Source of the DNA: Bolinopsis microptera
Taxonomy: Eukaryota; Ctenophora; Tentaculata; Lobata; Bolinopsidae
Length of the DNA stretch: 64,000 nt
Assembly: GCF_026151205.1 (NCBI RefSeq)
Contig: NC_087082.1
Coordinates: forward strand, 19,554,494 to 19,618,493
Direction of reading: 5' to 3'
Shown here: positions 33,409-43,200 of the stretch, in pieces
Numbering within the stretch: position 1 is the stretch's first letter
How the letters are laid out: the number at the start of each line of letters is the position of its first letter
Notes under the pieces: generated by a model
The model's database searches: none
Told to the model about the DNA's origin: nothing
The model's input: only the letters and a program-made list of their open reading frames with translations
Made by a program: the position numbers and the translations under genes

Positions 33409-34482
33409 TCAACTAAAACCATAACGTTCATATGCACGAGTTATAAGCTTCAAAGAATCATTGATAATGTCAAATAAACGCAAGAAACTTGATTTGTTAC
33501 GTTTAATATAATTCCTTACTTTATCTACTGGAGCATTTTCAAGTGACTTAACCATAGTGCGTTCATCCTCTGATAAAGCTATGCGTTGAGGTTGTGTGAT
33601 TGGAATAACCCCATAAGTTAATCCTAGAAATAGACGCCGTAAAGCGTCAATATGTTTCCTGTTGGAGAGTACCCTTGAAAGTTTTCCATTTTCAATCAGA
33701 GTCCTAATCTCATTAAACTGAGTCATAGTTACACTGTTGATAACTGCCTGATTTATTTTGGTCATGGCTACATCTCCATCAACAGTCAAATCATTAAGCT
33801 GTTCCTCTACTTTTGAAAACATGTCAAACTGTTTTTCGTAAAACTTTTCCCTCTCGTTAAATTTGCTATTCTGAAGTTTATATAACCTTTTCCAATGTGC
33901 TGCTTCATCACTTATCCGTCTGGGATTTGGCACCCTTCTAGCTCTAGTACGTAAGCGTTTTGTCTCTCTTCCAGCTATGTTCCCATCCGATTCTGAACTA
34001 GAGTGAGATCGCTTTCTTGCAGTCGGAATTCTTTCAATACTTGAATCATCGTCATCTCCATCACTATCATTTAATTTTCTATACTTTCGCTTACCACCAT
34101 ACCTCGAACTTTTCCGTTTAATTCCCTGTTTATCATTCAAACGTCTATACTTTTCACTATTCCGCTCATAATCGTCATCACCGTCATCTCCACTGCTATC
34201 ACCATGCATTCTTTTAATTCCTTGATTATCAGCTATTCGTCTATACTTTGCAGGTTTATCAATACCCTTAACCCTGTTTCTTTTTTCACCTCTAGATTCA
34301 TGTTCAAGCTTAATATGTTTGGAGGGGTGATCTCCAGGTTCGGGAGAATGAGGAGCTCGTTTTAGATTTGGTTTATTAACAATAGCCATTGTCGGACCAT
34401 GCTCCTTAATCTTATGATCGTAAAGCTTAAAATTAGACTCAAATGATGCTTCGCATTGATTACATGTTAATATCGTTGACAT
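33409..34482 (-). CDS. Zinc-finger/helical protein of the Polinton-type element
   Basis: 357 residues from ATG 34482. One C2H2 finger at the N-terminus (C7, C10, H23, H28; C-x2-C-x12-H-x4-H). A long charged linker carries three imperfect repeats of the form KYRRLNDKQGIKR plus acidic DDGDDD runs, then Arg-rich segments. The C-terminal 150 residues are helical and end in a conserved-looking block: LFLGLTYGVIPITQPQR, ALSEDERTMVKSL, RNKSSFLRLFDIINDSL. Proteins with this GVIPI/PQR block are, as I recall, common in Polinton-type elements. The palindrome gene (22940-23635) has identical finger spacing and a similar final helical block. It starts about 57 bp from the divergent integrase start, implying a shared bidirectional promoter. 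Function unknown; nucleic-acid binding likely. Confidence 0.65.
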   Translation of the reverse strand: MSTILTCNQCEASFESNFKLYDHKIKEHGPTMAIVNKPNLKRAPHSPEPGDHPSKHIKLEHESRGEKRNRVKGIDKPAKYRRIADNQGIKRMHGDSSGDDGDDDYERNSEKYRRLNDKQGIKRKSSRYGGKRKYRKLNDSDGDDDDSSIERIPTARKRSHSSSESDGNIAGRETKRLRTRARRVPNPRRISDEAAHWKRLYKLQNSKFNEREKFYEKQFDMFSKVEEQLNDLTVDGDVAMTKINQAVINSVTMTQFNEIRTLIENGKLSRVLSNRKHIDALRRLFLGLTYGVIPITQPQRIALSEDERTMVKSLENAPVDKVRNYIKRNKSSFLRLFDIINDSLKLITRAYERYGFS

Positions 34483-34539
34483 TTTAAAGAAATGATCTTA
34501 ATGTTGTAATCATCCCGCCTATAAGTACTGTTGCGTAAA

Positions 34540-34721
34540 ATGATTTATCGTAAAATGGTGGATTTTAAAAAGTATTATAATGATCCCAAGTTTGAGGCTG
34601 CTTTCACCGGAAACAAAGTTTTATCAATGCCGTGCGAGCTAAACATCCGACAGTAAAGAAATCTGCTGTTGAGAAGTATCTTCAAAGTGATGATACTTAT
34701 ACTCTCCATAAACCAGTGCAG
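34540..34721 (+). pseudogene. Integrase N-terminus (Polinton-type), frameshifted and cut by the assembly gap
   Basis: From ATG 34540 (or 34555) the frame encodes an N-terminal segment (MVDFKKYYNDPKFEAAF). It then leaves the conserved frame near 34610-34622, after which another frame continues with DTYTLHKPVQ up to the gap. The YTLHKP segment preceding the catalytic core is characteristic of the retrovirus-type integrases of Polintons/adintoviruses. The break involves one base in a T-rich stretch. The zinc and catalytic DDE domains are not visible because 100 Ns follow. Integrase inserts the element's linear DNA into the host chromosome. I report the break without reconstructing the gene. Confidence 0.6.
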
Positions 34722-34821
34722 NNNNNNNNNNNNNNNNNNNNNNNNNNNNNNNNNNNNNNNNNNNNNNNNNNNNNNNNNNNNNNNNNNNNNNNNNNNNNNN
34801 NNNNNNNNNNNNNNNNNNNNN
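34722..34821. other. Assembly gap of 100 N
   Basis: Exactly 100 Ns, the conventional placeholder for a gap of unknown size. It cuts the integrase gene; sequence on the right begins directly in a tandem repeat. Confidence 0.99.
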
Positions 34822-34993
34822 ATCCTCGTGACTGAATCAGACGAGAGGTATATCCTCGTGACTGAATCAGACGAGAGGTATATCCTCGTGACTGAATCAG
34901 ACGAGAGGTATATCCTCGTGACTGAATCAGACGAGAGGTATATCCTCGTGACTGAATCAGACGAGAGGTATATCCTCGTGACTGAATCAGATG
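34822..34993. repeat. 30-bp tandem repeat flanking the gap, about 5.7 copies
   Basis: Identical units of the form ATCCTCGTGACTGAATCAGA plus CGAGAGGTAT run from the gap edge to about 34990. The repeat probably caused the assembly break. Long frames through it are spurious. Confidence 0.95.
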
Positions 34994-37241
34994 GACTGTA
35001 TTCGATCAGACGGGCCGTTATCCCCCACTCAAAGGACCGGTAGTACGGGGTGGTGTGCACCAGGTGCTAAGCTAACATCAGCACAGTTTCTGTGGTGGTA
35101 CTATATCACACCATATTCTGTAATAGTAGAAATGGACGAACTTCATTATACCGAAAAGGGTATCTAAAAGCGTCCACCCCCAACAGAAACTATATCTGGA
35201 CAATTGTCTGGATAGAGAATTTCACTTCTGCAGCTGTCACAATAAATTCACTGGATGAGACTACCTTGGTAAAGGAAAACGTAAATAGTTGTGATATAAA
35301 AATAACAAAATGTACATTATTGTACACGTGATAATTCGCAAATAACAGCTGATTTATAAAGCATGGACGTGAAATTGTTGCGAAAAATATTCCAATATGT
35401 TTTTCACATTCAGAGTACATTCAACACAATGTCAGTACTAAGTTGAGTTTAGATCCACAGCAAAACGTTAAATTCGAATCCTGTGCCCAGTCCTCAAGTA
35501 AAAATTGCTTCTATTTAAATGGCTGGCCATAACAACACATTGTGGAGTAAACCTGGTCACGCGCAAATAAAATAACGATAATAAAAGCATTTTATCTCTC
35601 GTGAACTTATATCATTTCAGTCTCTTAAAGTTAAAGGGTTATCAACCTGCGGAAGATTGCAACTTTAGGTCTCATACGTTGCTGAATACTGAGGCGTATC
35701 TTGCACTTTACTGCGAGATTAAGCTCAAGCTGTATGATAGTAAACTAAAAATATCTCTTAGTCTCGAGCTGACATCACGTTGGTTTCGGACAAATGGTGC
35801 TGCTAAGACAAAATACAAGCTGCCAGAAAACGACGCTCGTATTATTTTGAGAAGCAGTAGTATGAAGAATATGCCTGTTCCGAGATTTTAAACGCTGATA
35901 GAAACCACTCGTTTGCGTTAACTGTAACGCGTTAACTGTAACGCGTTATAGAAGAGTTTATTACAAAATAAAGACCAGATAGATGTTGTATACGGCTAAA
36001 TGAATCGCGCACATTTGAGATAGACTAAACTGTATAAATGGTTCCCAGTATTTTACGATATCGAGTACTTCAACTTGGAAATGGGAAAGATAGGCAATAT
36101 GGCAAGACGATATTCACATAAAATCAACAATTCCAGAACAAAATACCAAAAGATCTTTTAGAATCAAGTGTTGGTAGAAATCAATTCATACAACTGATTA
36201 AATAAACAATCAGTATCACTACCATGCTCGTAGGACTAGCCCCCTACAGCTAGTATAGTGCCTCGACACTGAGTGGCTTAGGGTTACTGAAACGGGGATA
36301 AGCACCTCATGCCATCCCAACACCGGGAGTGTGTATCTTGTTGTTTCACTACAAAGTCTAGTCTGAACGGTAAATATTATAAAACAGACGCACGGGAAAT
36401 AGTTGCTAAATTAGACATAACATCATGAGTAACAGGTTAAATAGATGCGAGGTTATAGTGGTATGTACAACACGCCTGTGACTTGGACACCAACTGTCAG
36501 CCGATGACTGGAATTCTATCTATTTGACAAGATAATCTGTGCTTCATGGACAGCAGCGGGTAAATATCATGTCCTTTTCACGACAAAAGTTGTTATCCCA
36601 CGTTAGCATTTCGTGTTTTAATGCCTTAATAAGTACGATCTGTAGCCTCGCATAAGACATGAATATTGGAGGATGAGTTGATAAGATGGTGGCACGTGCT
36701 TTCAGCTATAATATCACGTGCTTTCAGCTGCTTATCTATTATAATCTAACACGCTAAATTGTGGTTCTAGAGAGACCCGATATCAGATATAATGCTAACG
36801 TCAACCTCACGATAAATATCTCAGTCTAGCTACTGCTTAAGCAGTGGCATTTTAAATGCCTTGATAGGAGAAATAGTTGCCTTGTAGCAAAACATAACGG
36901 TTGGAATATAAGCAGATACTAGGTGTAGTCACGTGAAAGGTTAGAGGCATACTGAGCGCACGTGTCAGCTGCCTTATCTCTGACAGGACAGCAATTTTAC
37001 TTTTTAGGGGTATGTCTGATCTTAAAGGTTCATCAAACTTTTAAAATCTGCATAAAACTGTTCATGCACGCGATAGGAGCATTCCTGTTAGGCGTTTATA
37101 ATACTTCCCGTTTATAATACTCGTATAGGTCTACTGGTCTGAACATTGCTGTTCAAGATCGACAAAGATGATTTTACTAAATATTATTTTATCATGGGTT
37201 CAGACTAGACGTTCTCTGGTTGATCGGTCAGAATAGACTAA

Positions 37242-37300
37242 CTATTACGTCACTATTACGTCACTATTACGTCACAACTCACTGCACTATTACGTCACAA
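37242..37300 (+). promoter_or_regulatory. Cluster of four TTACGTCA (CRE/ATF-like) sites
   Basis: Four copies of ACTATTACGTCAC in tandem or near-tandem, followed by AACTCACTGCACTATTACGT. TTACGTCA (TGACGTAA) is a bZIP CRE/ATF-type site. A matching cluster lies about 470 bp downstream. This may equally be a simple 11-bp tandem repeat with no regulatory role. Confidence 0.35.
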
Positions 37301-37707
37301 CTCACCTCACTATACTGATCGGTCAGAATAGATCGGTCGAAATTTAGCAAATCTGATTGATACCTCAAAATTTGATATAAACATAAACGTGAGCTGATAT
37401 CGCCACTAATACAGCTCACGAAAAGATCTAAGCCACAATTATAATGTCACTGTTGTGGACTATTATATAGTTATACTTATAGAGATTTTCGGCATGACGT
37501 TTCCAGGGCAACGCCTGTTACAACGTGTGACATAAATCTCCATGGCGACGCCCGTAAGACGACATAAATCTAATGAGCTTTTAAAATAGCCGTTAGTGTC
37601 AAAGTCAAAATCTTCAAATTGATTAGCAGTTAGATATAAGTTATATCAAAATAGTACCAACCGTCGCGTTGAGAGTATGAGTCAAGGTTGCCTCAACCTT
37701 ATAGCTG

Positions 37708-37775
37708 AACGTCACTATTACGTCACTATTACGTCACTATTACGTCACTATTACGTCACACCTCACTGCACTATT
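37708..37775 (+). promoter_or_regulatory. Second cluster of four TTACGTCA sites
   Basis: Four tandem copies of CACTATTACGT, then CACACCTCACTGCACTATTAC, the same flank as the first cluster at 37242-37300. The two are therefore duplicates of one block rather than independent clusters. Confidence 0.35.
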
Positions 37776-39712
37776 ACTGAGAGTGAAATAGAGGTACCTA
37801 TATATTCTGAGGGTGGCGTTTTTCCCCCGGATTTTTTCTCGGCTAATTGAAAGTTTGGTCGACGCGAAAACAATAACTAGGGATGTACAAAAAAGCACCA
37901 GGGGGCCAAAGAGCACCTGACAGAGGGATATTGAAATTAGAGCTTAAGTAATATAAAGAAAATAGTAATATGATAAAACTATTCAAATTCAGCGAATAAT
38001 TCCAATATCATCATAATGAAACGCCACCAAAGATCGTAGAGGCCCCTTTACCTTCACAGGTACAAATGCTATAGAAACATATTGAAAGCAGTAAAAACTT
38101 CAAGATTACAAAGAAGCACAATGCAGTGGGTGGTGTTGTTGCCCACTTTATACAGTCATCATACCAAGATATATATATATATATAATGTACATCTGAAGA
38201 TATAATAGAAACATTTGAGCGGCACGTTTCAATCACTAGACTCAAATAGCAGGGGGAAATAACTAATAAGGGCGGCAGATGTACATATCCTTTATCTATC
38301 TGATCTACTTAATGCTGCCATAATGGAACCCTAAATAGCCTAATATAGAACCCTAAATAGCCTTGCAGTGGGAGGGGTCCTGAGGGTATCGTTTATAAGT
38401 ATAACTGCCAATATAAGGTCCCTTCCGGGATGGGTTAATCAGCTGTATCCTGTGTTAAAAGACGACACAGAAGATAATCGTCTCCCTCCAAAAGCTTGAC
38501 ACAAAATTTGCTTGGTAAGCAAATATTTGGCAAGCAAATTTCTCACGCAGCAATGATTGTGTCTCCGCGGACCCTGCAAGTATACAGTGAAACGAATACT
38601 CTGCGTGAGACTCAGTGAGTCTCATGAAGCTTCAGGGAAATCTACCGATGAAAATAGTTTGATGTCAGAGACGTGCACCACCGTGTCGTCTAGTGGAGCA
38701 GATTTTAGAAGGCAAAAGAATATTCTGCAAATGAGTGGATCTGGTAAATTCTATATAGAATTCACAAAATAACCTCGAACAGACAGGAATTGAGCGAGAT
38801 AAATGATCAGGATTGATTAAAGACCACACTCCACAGCTAGGGCTGTAATACTGCTGCAACGAAGGAACACGAACAAGTTCAAAAAACGACTGTAGTTTCA
38901 CTTACGGCAGAACTAATAACCTCAGCTCACAGCCCGGCGGTGCTTAGTAATTACAAATAACTTGATGAAGGAGCAGTAACCTGATAAAGGAGTAAGGTCG
39001 ATAACAAAGCTGTTTATGATGATGTAAAACGGCAGACTCATGAAGTGTTATAGCACACATTAGTCAAAAAGGAGCAGCAACAACACGTGTGCTAAACTAA
39101 GTACAGACTTCTATAACACACTAATGCAGTGTGGTGTCTGATTCCACTCTTGTGTCTGGTTCCAGCCTGGGTAGTGGGTAGATCCGAGGATGGGGATTCA
39201 TCATAATATAATAAACTTAAAGGATCAAACACTGCAAATGTTGGTATGAAACGTTTGAGAGCACAGAGTGCTAAAGATCTTCATAGCATGTTATAACTAT
39301 ACTACAGTGCCATGGTCAGATCCAGTAGTCGTAAAACTATATTTGGAAGACTCTTTAAAGTGGAACTTTTGAAATGATTATACCCATTATAGAAAGGGGC
39401 GGGGAAGTGACTCATAAGCAAGTAATATACAATAAGAGGGCGTTGGAAGATCACAACATTATTCTAAATTACCGGAAACGAAGCCCGATTTAAAAATAAT
39501 TTCAAGTTAAATCCTGTAAATATAAAACTATGAGAGGTTTTAACAAATTATCTCGGGTATAAAACCAGAATCAAGACAAAACAGTCTAGATAATTCAATG
39601 ATGTTTAGAAAGGAAAGTTTGTAAGAAATTTATTGTAGGATGACTAAGGATAAAAGAGGTAATAATTTTTTTTAATTATTAAATACTTTTCAAATTTTAA
39701 TAAGTTAAAATT

Positions 39713-40263
39713 ATGGACGGACTAACCCTAATCTTACTTTTATCTACAGCTACAATTTTACAGGGGAACAAAACAATTTATTATATAAATCTAGTATACG
39801 GCATGATAAAAAGTGGAAAGTGTTTTCGAAGGCTTTTAGTTAGTCGACATCATTCTCTGTCTGTGCAACACACAGATTTAAGTGTTACATACTTGACCAC
39901 AAATATCATGGATGGTGCTGAAGGAAATATTACAGTGTTTTGGCCAGTAGTTACAGTGACGGATGAGCAAGGTAGTAGAACAATGATGTTATGTTTTTTA
40001 CCTTTGTTACGGCTTACACTTTCATAATGTGCCATAATATTGTATATTTCATACAATGGATTCTTGCGATAGTACCACAAAATACAAACCCTCGATTAAA
40101 TCAACTAGATCCTAAGATTCTTCCAATTTTGACGGAAAATGCAGCTTTACAAGAAAAAACATTGATGGAACTAGACAAAACCCAGCAGGAAAACGGAAAA
40201 TTAAACCATCCAAGCATCGCATCAGGAAACATTTTTTCGGCGTGGCTTCAACTCCTGATTTAA
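39713..40263 (+). pseudogene. Broken gene for a secreted or single-pass membrane protein
   Basis: From ATG 39713 the frame encodes a clear signal-peptide-like start (MDGLTLILLLSTATILQG), then an ectodomain with NKT and NIT sequons and a beta-rich stretch (ITVFWPVVTVTDEQG). Near 39975-39990 the likely reading frame shifts; the adjoining frame (to TAA at 40263) encodes a long hydrophobic segment (FTFVTAYTFIMCHNIVYFIQ) and a polar tail of about 60 residues. Each frame alone lacks one half of a signal-peptide/ectodomain/transmembrane plan, so I call one disrupted gene; a small unseen intron is the alternative. The layout recalls the membrane protein at 32878-33366, but homology is not established. 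Confidence 0.4.
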
Positions 40264-43200
40264 TTTCAGCCGTCACACGATTGCATTATACCTGAGAATA
40301 GCTGCAGACCTAACACAGTGACGTCAGATGTGTCAAAGTTTTAATAACTCAGTACATGTTCAAGGTATGTGGAAGTGAGAGTAACCAGGGTGTTCACCGC
40401 AACTACTCATATAGGATAAACCTACCCTGAAATTAACGCTATTCCTAAACGCTATAATTTCTAAACGCTATTTCTAAAGTAATCTTAATTTAAATGTAAC
40501 CCTGGATTAATTGCACTGTTATATTGATGCAGATATCAGTAAAAACTGTTTTAAAAGCCTTAAGAAATAGTCGACCCTTATAGATAACCTCAAGTCTTAC
40601 TTTACAGCACGTATTTCCGGTACGTGGAAATAAAACCAAAGTGTTCGCCGCTATAATATCGCCGAGTAGTAAGAGAAAGGGAGTAGTTTACTTTTACAAG
40701 AGAAAGGGAGTAGTACTGCAACATAGCAACATCATGAAACTTTGTGAAGTAATTATGTGATTTCAAACTGATTCACTCGCTACTCTTTACATCATTCGAA
40801 ACCATTAATATTTTCGCGGCACTGATAATGGACGAGCAATTGTAATTAAGTTATGTTGCTCAGAAGAATATTTTCCCGTTTTTAAGCATGCTGCGATCAC
40901 CCGTCAAACTCTTTGTGGCCATGGGGAATGACGTCACTTAGTCAGAATGACGTTACACAAATGTCTTATACACATCTTAAAGTTAAAGTATATTAGTCGG
41001 AATGAAACTGAACGTGGTGGTTTTAAACTTAATACGCAGGCTCGCACATATAAGCTTGATAGTGGTCCAGCTCGCATTGGTAAGCTACGAATATCACAAA
41101 TAAACGCACTTTCAGATTGTCACGTGATGAAAAAGATGGTCACGTGATGTCAGGAGAGCAAAACACATTACTCGGTTAACAGTGGATAAGTGGAGAGTAA
41201 TCTTGCTGATGTACAGGGTGTTCACGATACATTGGAACGGTTTTAAATGTCTATAAATAATTTTATGAAGCAGCAGTCCACTATATTTTCCACTCATTTT
41301 CTTTGCTAATCGGTTAAGATTCGGAGCGAATGTGTTTAAAGGGCACTGGATGAGAGGAGAGTACTGGCGACTATCTTGCTGATGTATGTGATCTTTGAAG
41401 ATGTTTATTAAGGTGCTTAACAGTCTGTAGCAATCTTTACTGAGGTTAATTTGTATCTTTAATTAGAAATATTGATATTACTTCCCTCGGGGCGTTTAAG
41501 CAAATGTAGCAATTTATCATTTCTCTTGTATATATCTTGAGTAATGTAGTATGGAAGGTATAATAACGCACACTACCCAGCTTATAGTATAATAAGAATA
41601 GTATAATAAGTGCCGTAGACAAGTGCCGTATAATAAGAATAGCAACGACAGTGGTCACAAAGACACGTACTGAGAATTATCAATAAAACCGCTTTAATAA
41701 CTTCAACTAAACCCTTGCTTCCTTGAACTACGTAAACAATACGCCCTATTTTCACAACGTCATACACAACGTCATACCAGTGACGTAGTAATAATATTAT
41801 GACGTCACAACGTTATTATGACGTTACAACGTTATTATGACGTTACGAATGGAGTGTAGCGAAGATGTTAAGTACATTTTATGTAATTAGTATCCCCGCT
41901 ATTATCCACTCTCCTACAATCATATTATAAACGATCCTGTCAGATTATACCAGGGTTCTTACACAAGCGACAAAATTAGCACAAATCTCTAAAAAAGTGT
42001 GTTTCTAGAGCAAAACGCGCGGTTTTGCTAGTACCACGGTTAAGTTTTTCAAAATTGTCCCACATTCAAACGACGATTTGCCCCCCCCCCCCCTCCCCCC
42101 GCACAGCGGGGTCAGCGACTCAGCGGGGCCCTTCGTTACGCCACTGGTCAAATATACTATTACCAAGTTTATATTATATTGTGTGAGCTTGGTAATATTT
42201 GACCCTAATCCTACTTTACTACACAAGATTATATAGTGTGACCAGATTATATAGTGTGACTTAATTTACGCTGATTAATAAACTACAATGGTGACCATAC
42301 AGCCACGCCTCCAAGCCAATTTGTACACAGAATAATCTAAGTAAGCGCACAATTAATTATATATACAGTAGTACAATTAACTCTATATTAGAATTAACTC
42401 TACTATTGTGTGCCTGCGAATGAAGTACGAGGTCAAACAGGTGGTAGCAAACTTGAAATTGAAGTGATAATTTGATTACATAAATATAATTTGATTGAAT
42501 AACACTATACAATGGGAATATTCCAGTAATTTGATGGAACTTCTTAGAGCAGTAATGCGTATAAACTACAAGCCTGAACGCTCATTTCGAAACTTTCTGT
42601 CATCTGGTGCAATCGAGGTGTTTTAAAGTTTTAAAGTTTTAAGAAGCAGATAAGTTAGACAATAACAATATAAAAACTCCCAAAAGATGGCAAATTTATC
42701 AAAGATCGCTAGCTTTACGATCGCTAGCTTTACGTCAATGTATTGTTAGGAAATAACTTCGCACTCGTCTGGGTATATATGGGTGACTGGTAGGATGAAA
42801 TTAACCGGTAGTACCACACCCAATCAACATTCGTCTAGACTATAATGAATATTCCAGAGTTTTAAAATGCTCAAATGACACGTGTGAATGTAGTATACCC
42901 AATCGGCGAGACCGGTATCATATTGAAACAGACTGGCAGGATATAACAAAATACTAATTATAGGTTGTGGTCTGATAAACATGAACAGGGAAGAAACCTG
43001 GGCTGTCTGATAAACATGAACAGGGAAGAAACAGTACGCCATGATTTAGCTGTTGTCCGTTTGTGTCGCTTTTAGAGTCTCAACAATCCAAATATAGCGG
43101 CTAAATAAAGTAACATCTGTCTGGCGTTGTTTTTCCTCCCAAAAAGAAATACGTCGTACCTGCTGCACTGTAAGAGAGCTATATATGTGTGTATTGAGAG

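Larger units (their letters stand above)
25898..34721. mobile_element. Polinton/Maverick-type (adintovirus-like) element, partial
   Basis: Defined by the protein-primed family B polymerase (plus), a retrovirus-type integrase start (plus) and three compact minus-strand genes between them. Visible gene content and order: PolB, [unreadable block], small CxxC protein, membrane glycoprotein, zinc-finger/helical protein, integrase N-terminus, [gap]. Major and minor capsid proteins, FtsK/HerA-like ATPase and adenoviral-type protease, usual in Polintons, are not seen. Both PolB and integrase carry a one-base frame disruption, so the copy is decayed or the consensus has homopolymer indels. The outer limits are unknown; the bounds given are the TATA box and the start of the gap. 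The palindrome to the left may belong to it. Confidence 0.75.
34994..39712. other. Long non-coding stretch right of the gap
   Basis: No gene I can support. An open frame at 35601-35891 lacks an ATG near its start and has no recognisable domain, although TTTCAG just precedes its body. (AT)n lies at 38167-38184. The phrase GATCGGTCAGAATAGA recurs at about 37222 and 37317. TTACGTCA clusters are listed separately. Whether this side belongs to the same locus as the Polinton depends on the scaffolding across the gap. Confidence 0.45.

Noticed and set aside
34575-35060. ORFs spanning the N gap and the 30-bp repeat
   Set aside because: They cross unknown bases and a short tandem repeat; not evidence of a gene.
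35601-35891. Plus-strand ORF of about 96 codons preceded by TTTCAG
   Set aside because: No early ATG and no recognisable domain; an isolated exon is possible but unsupported.
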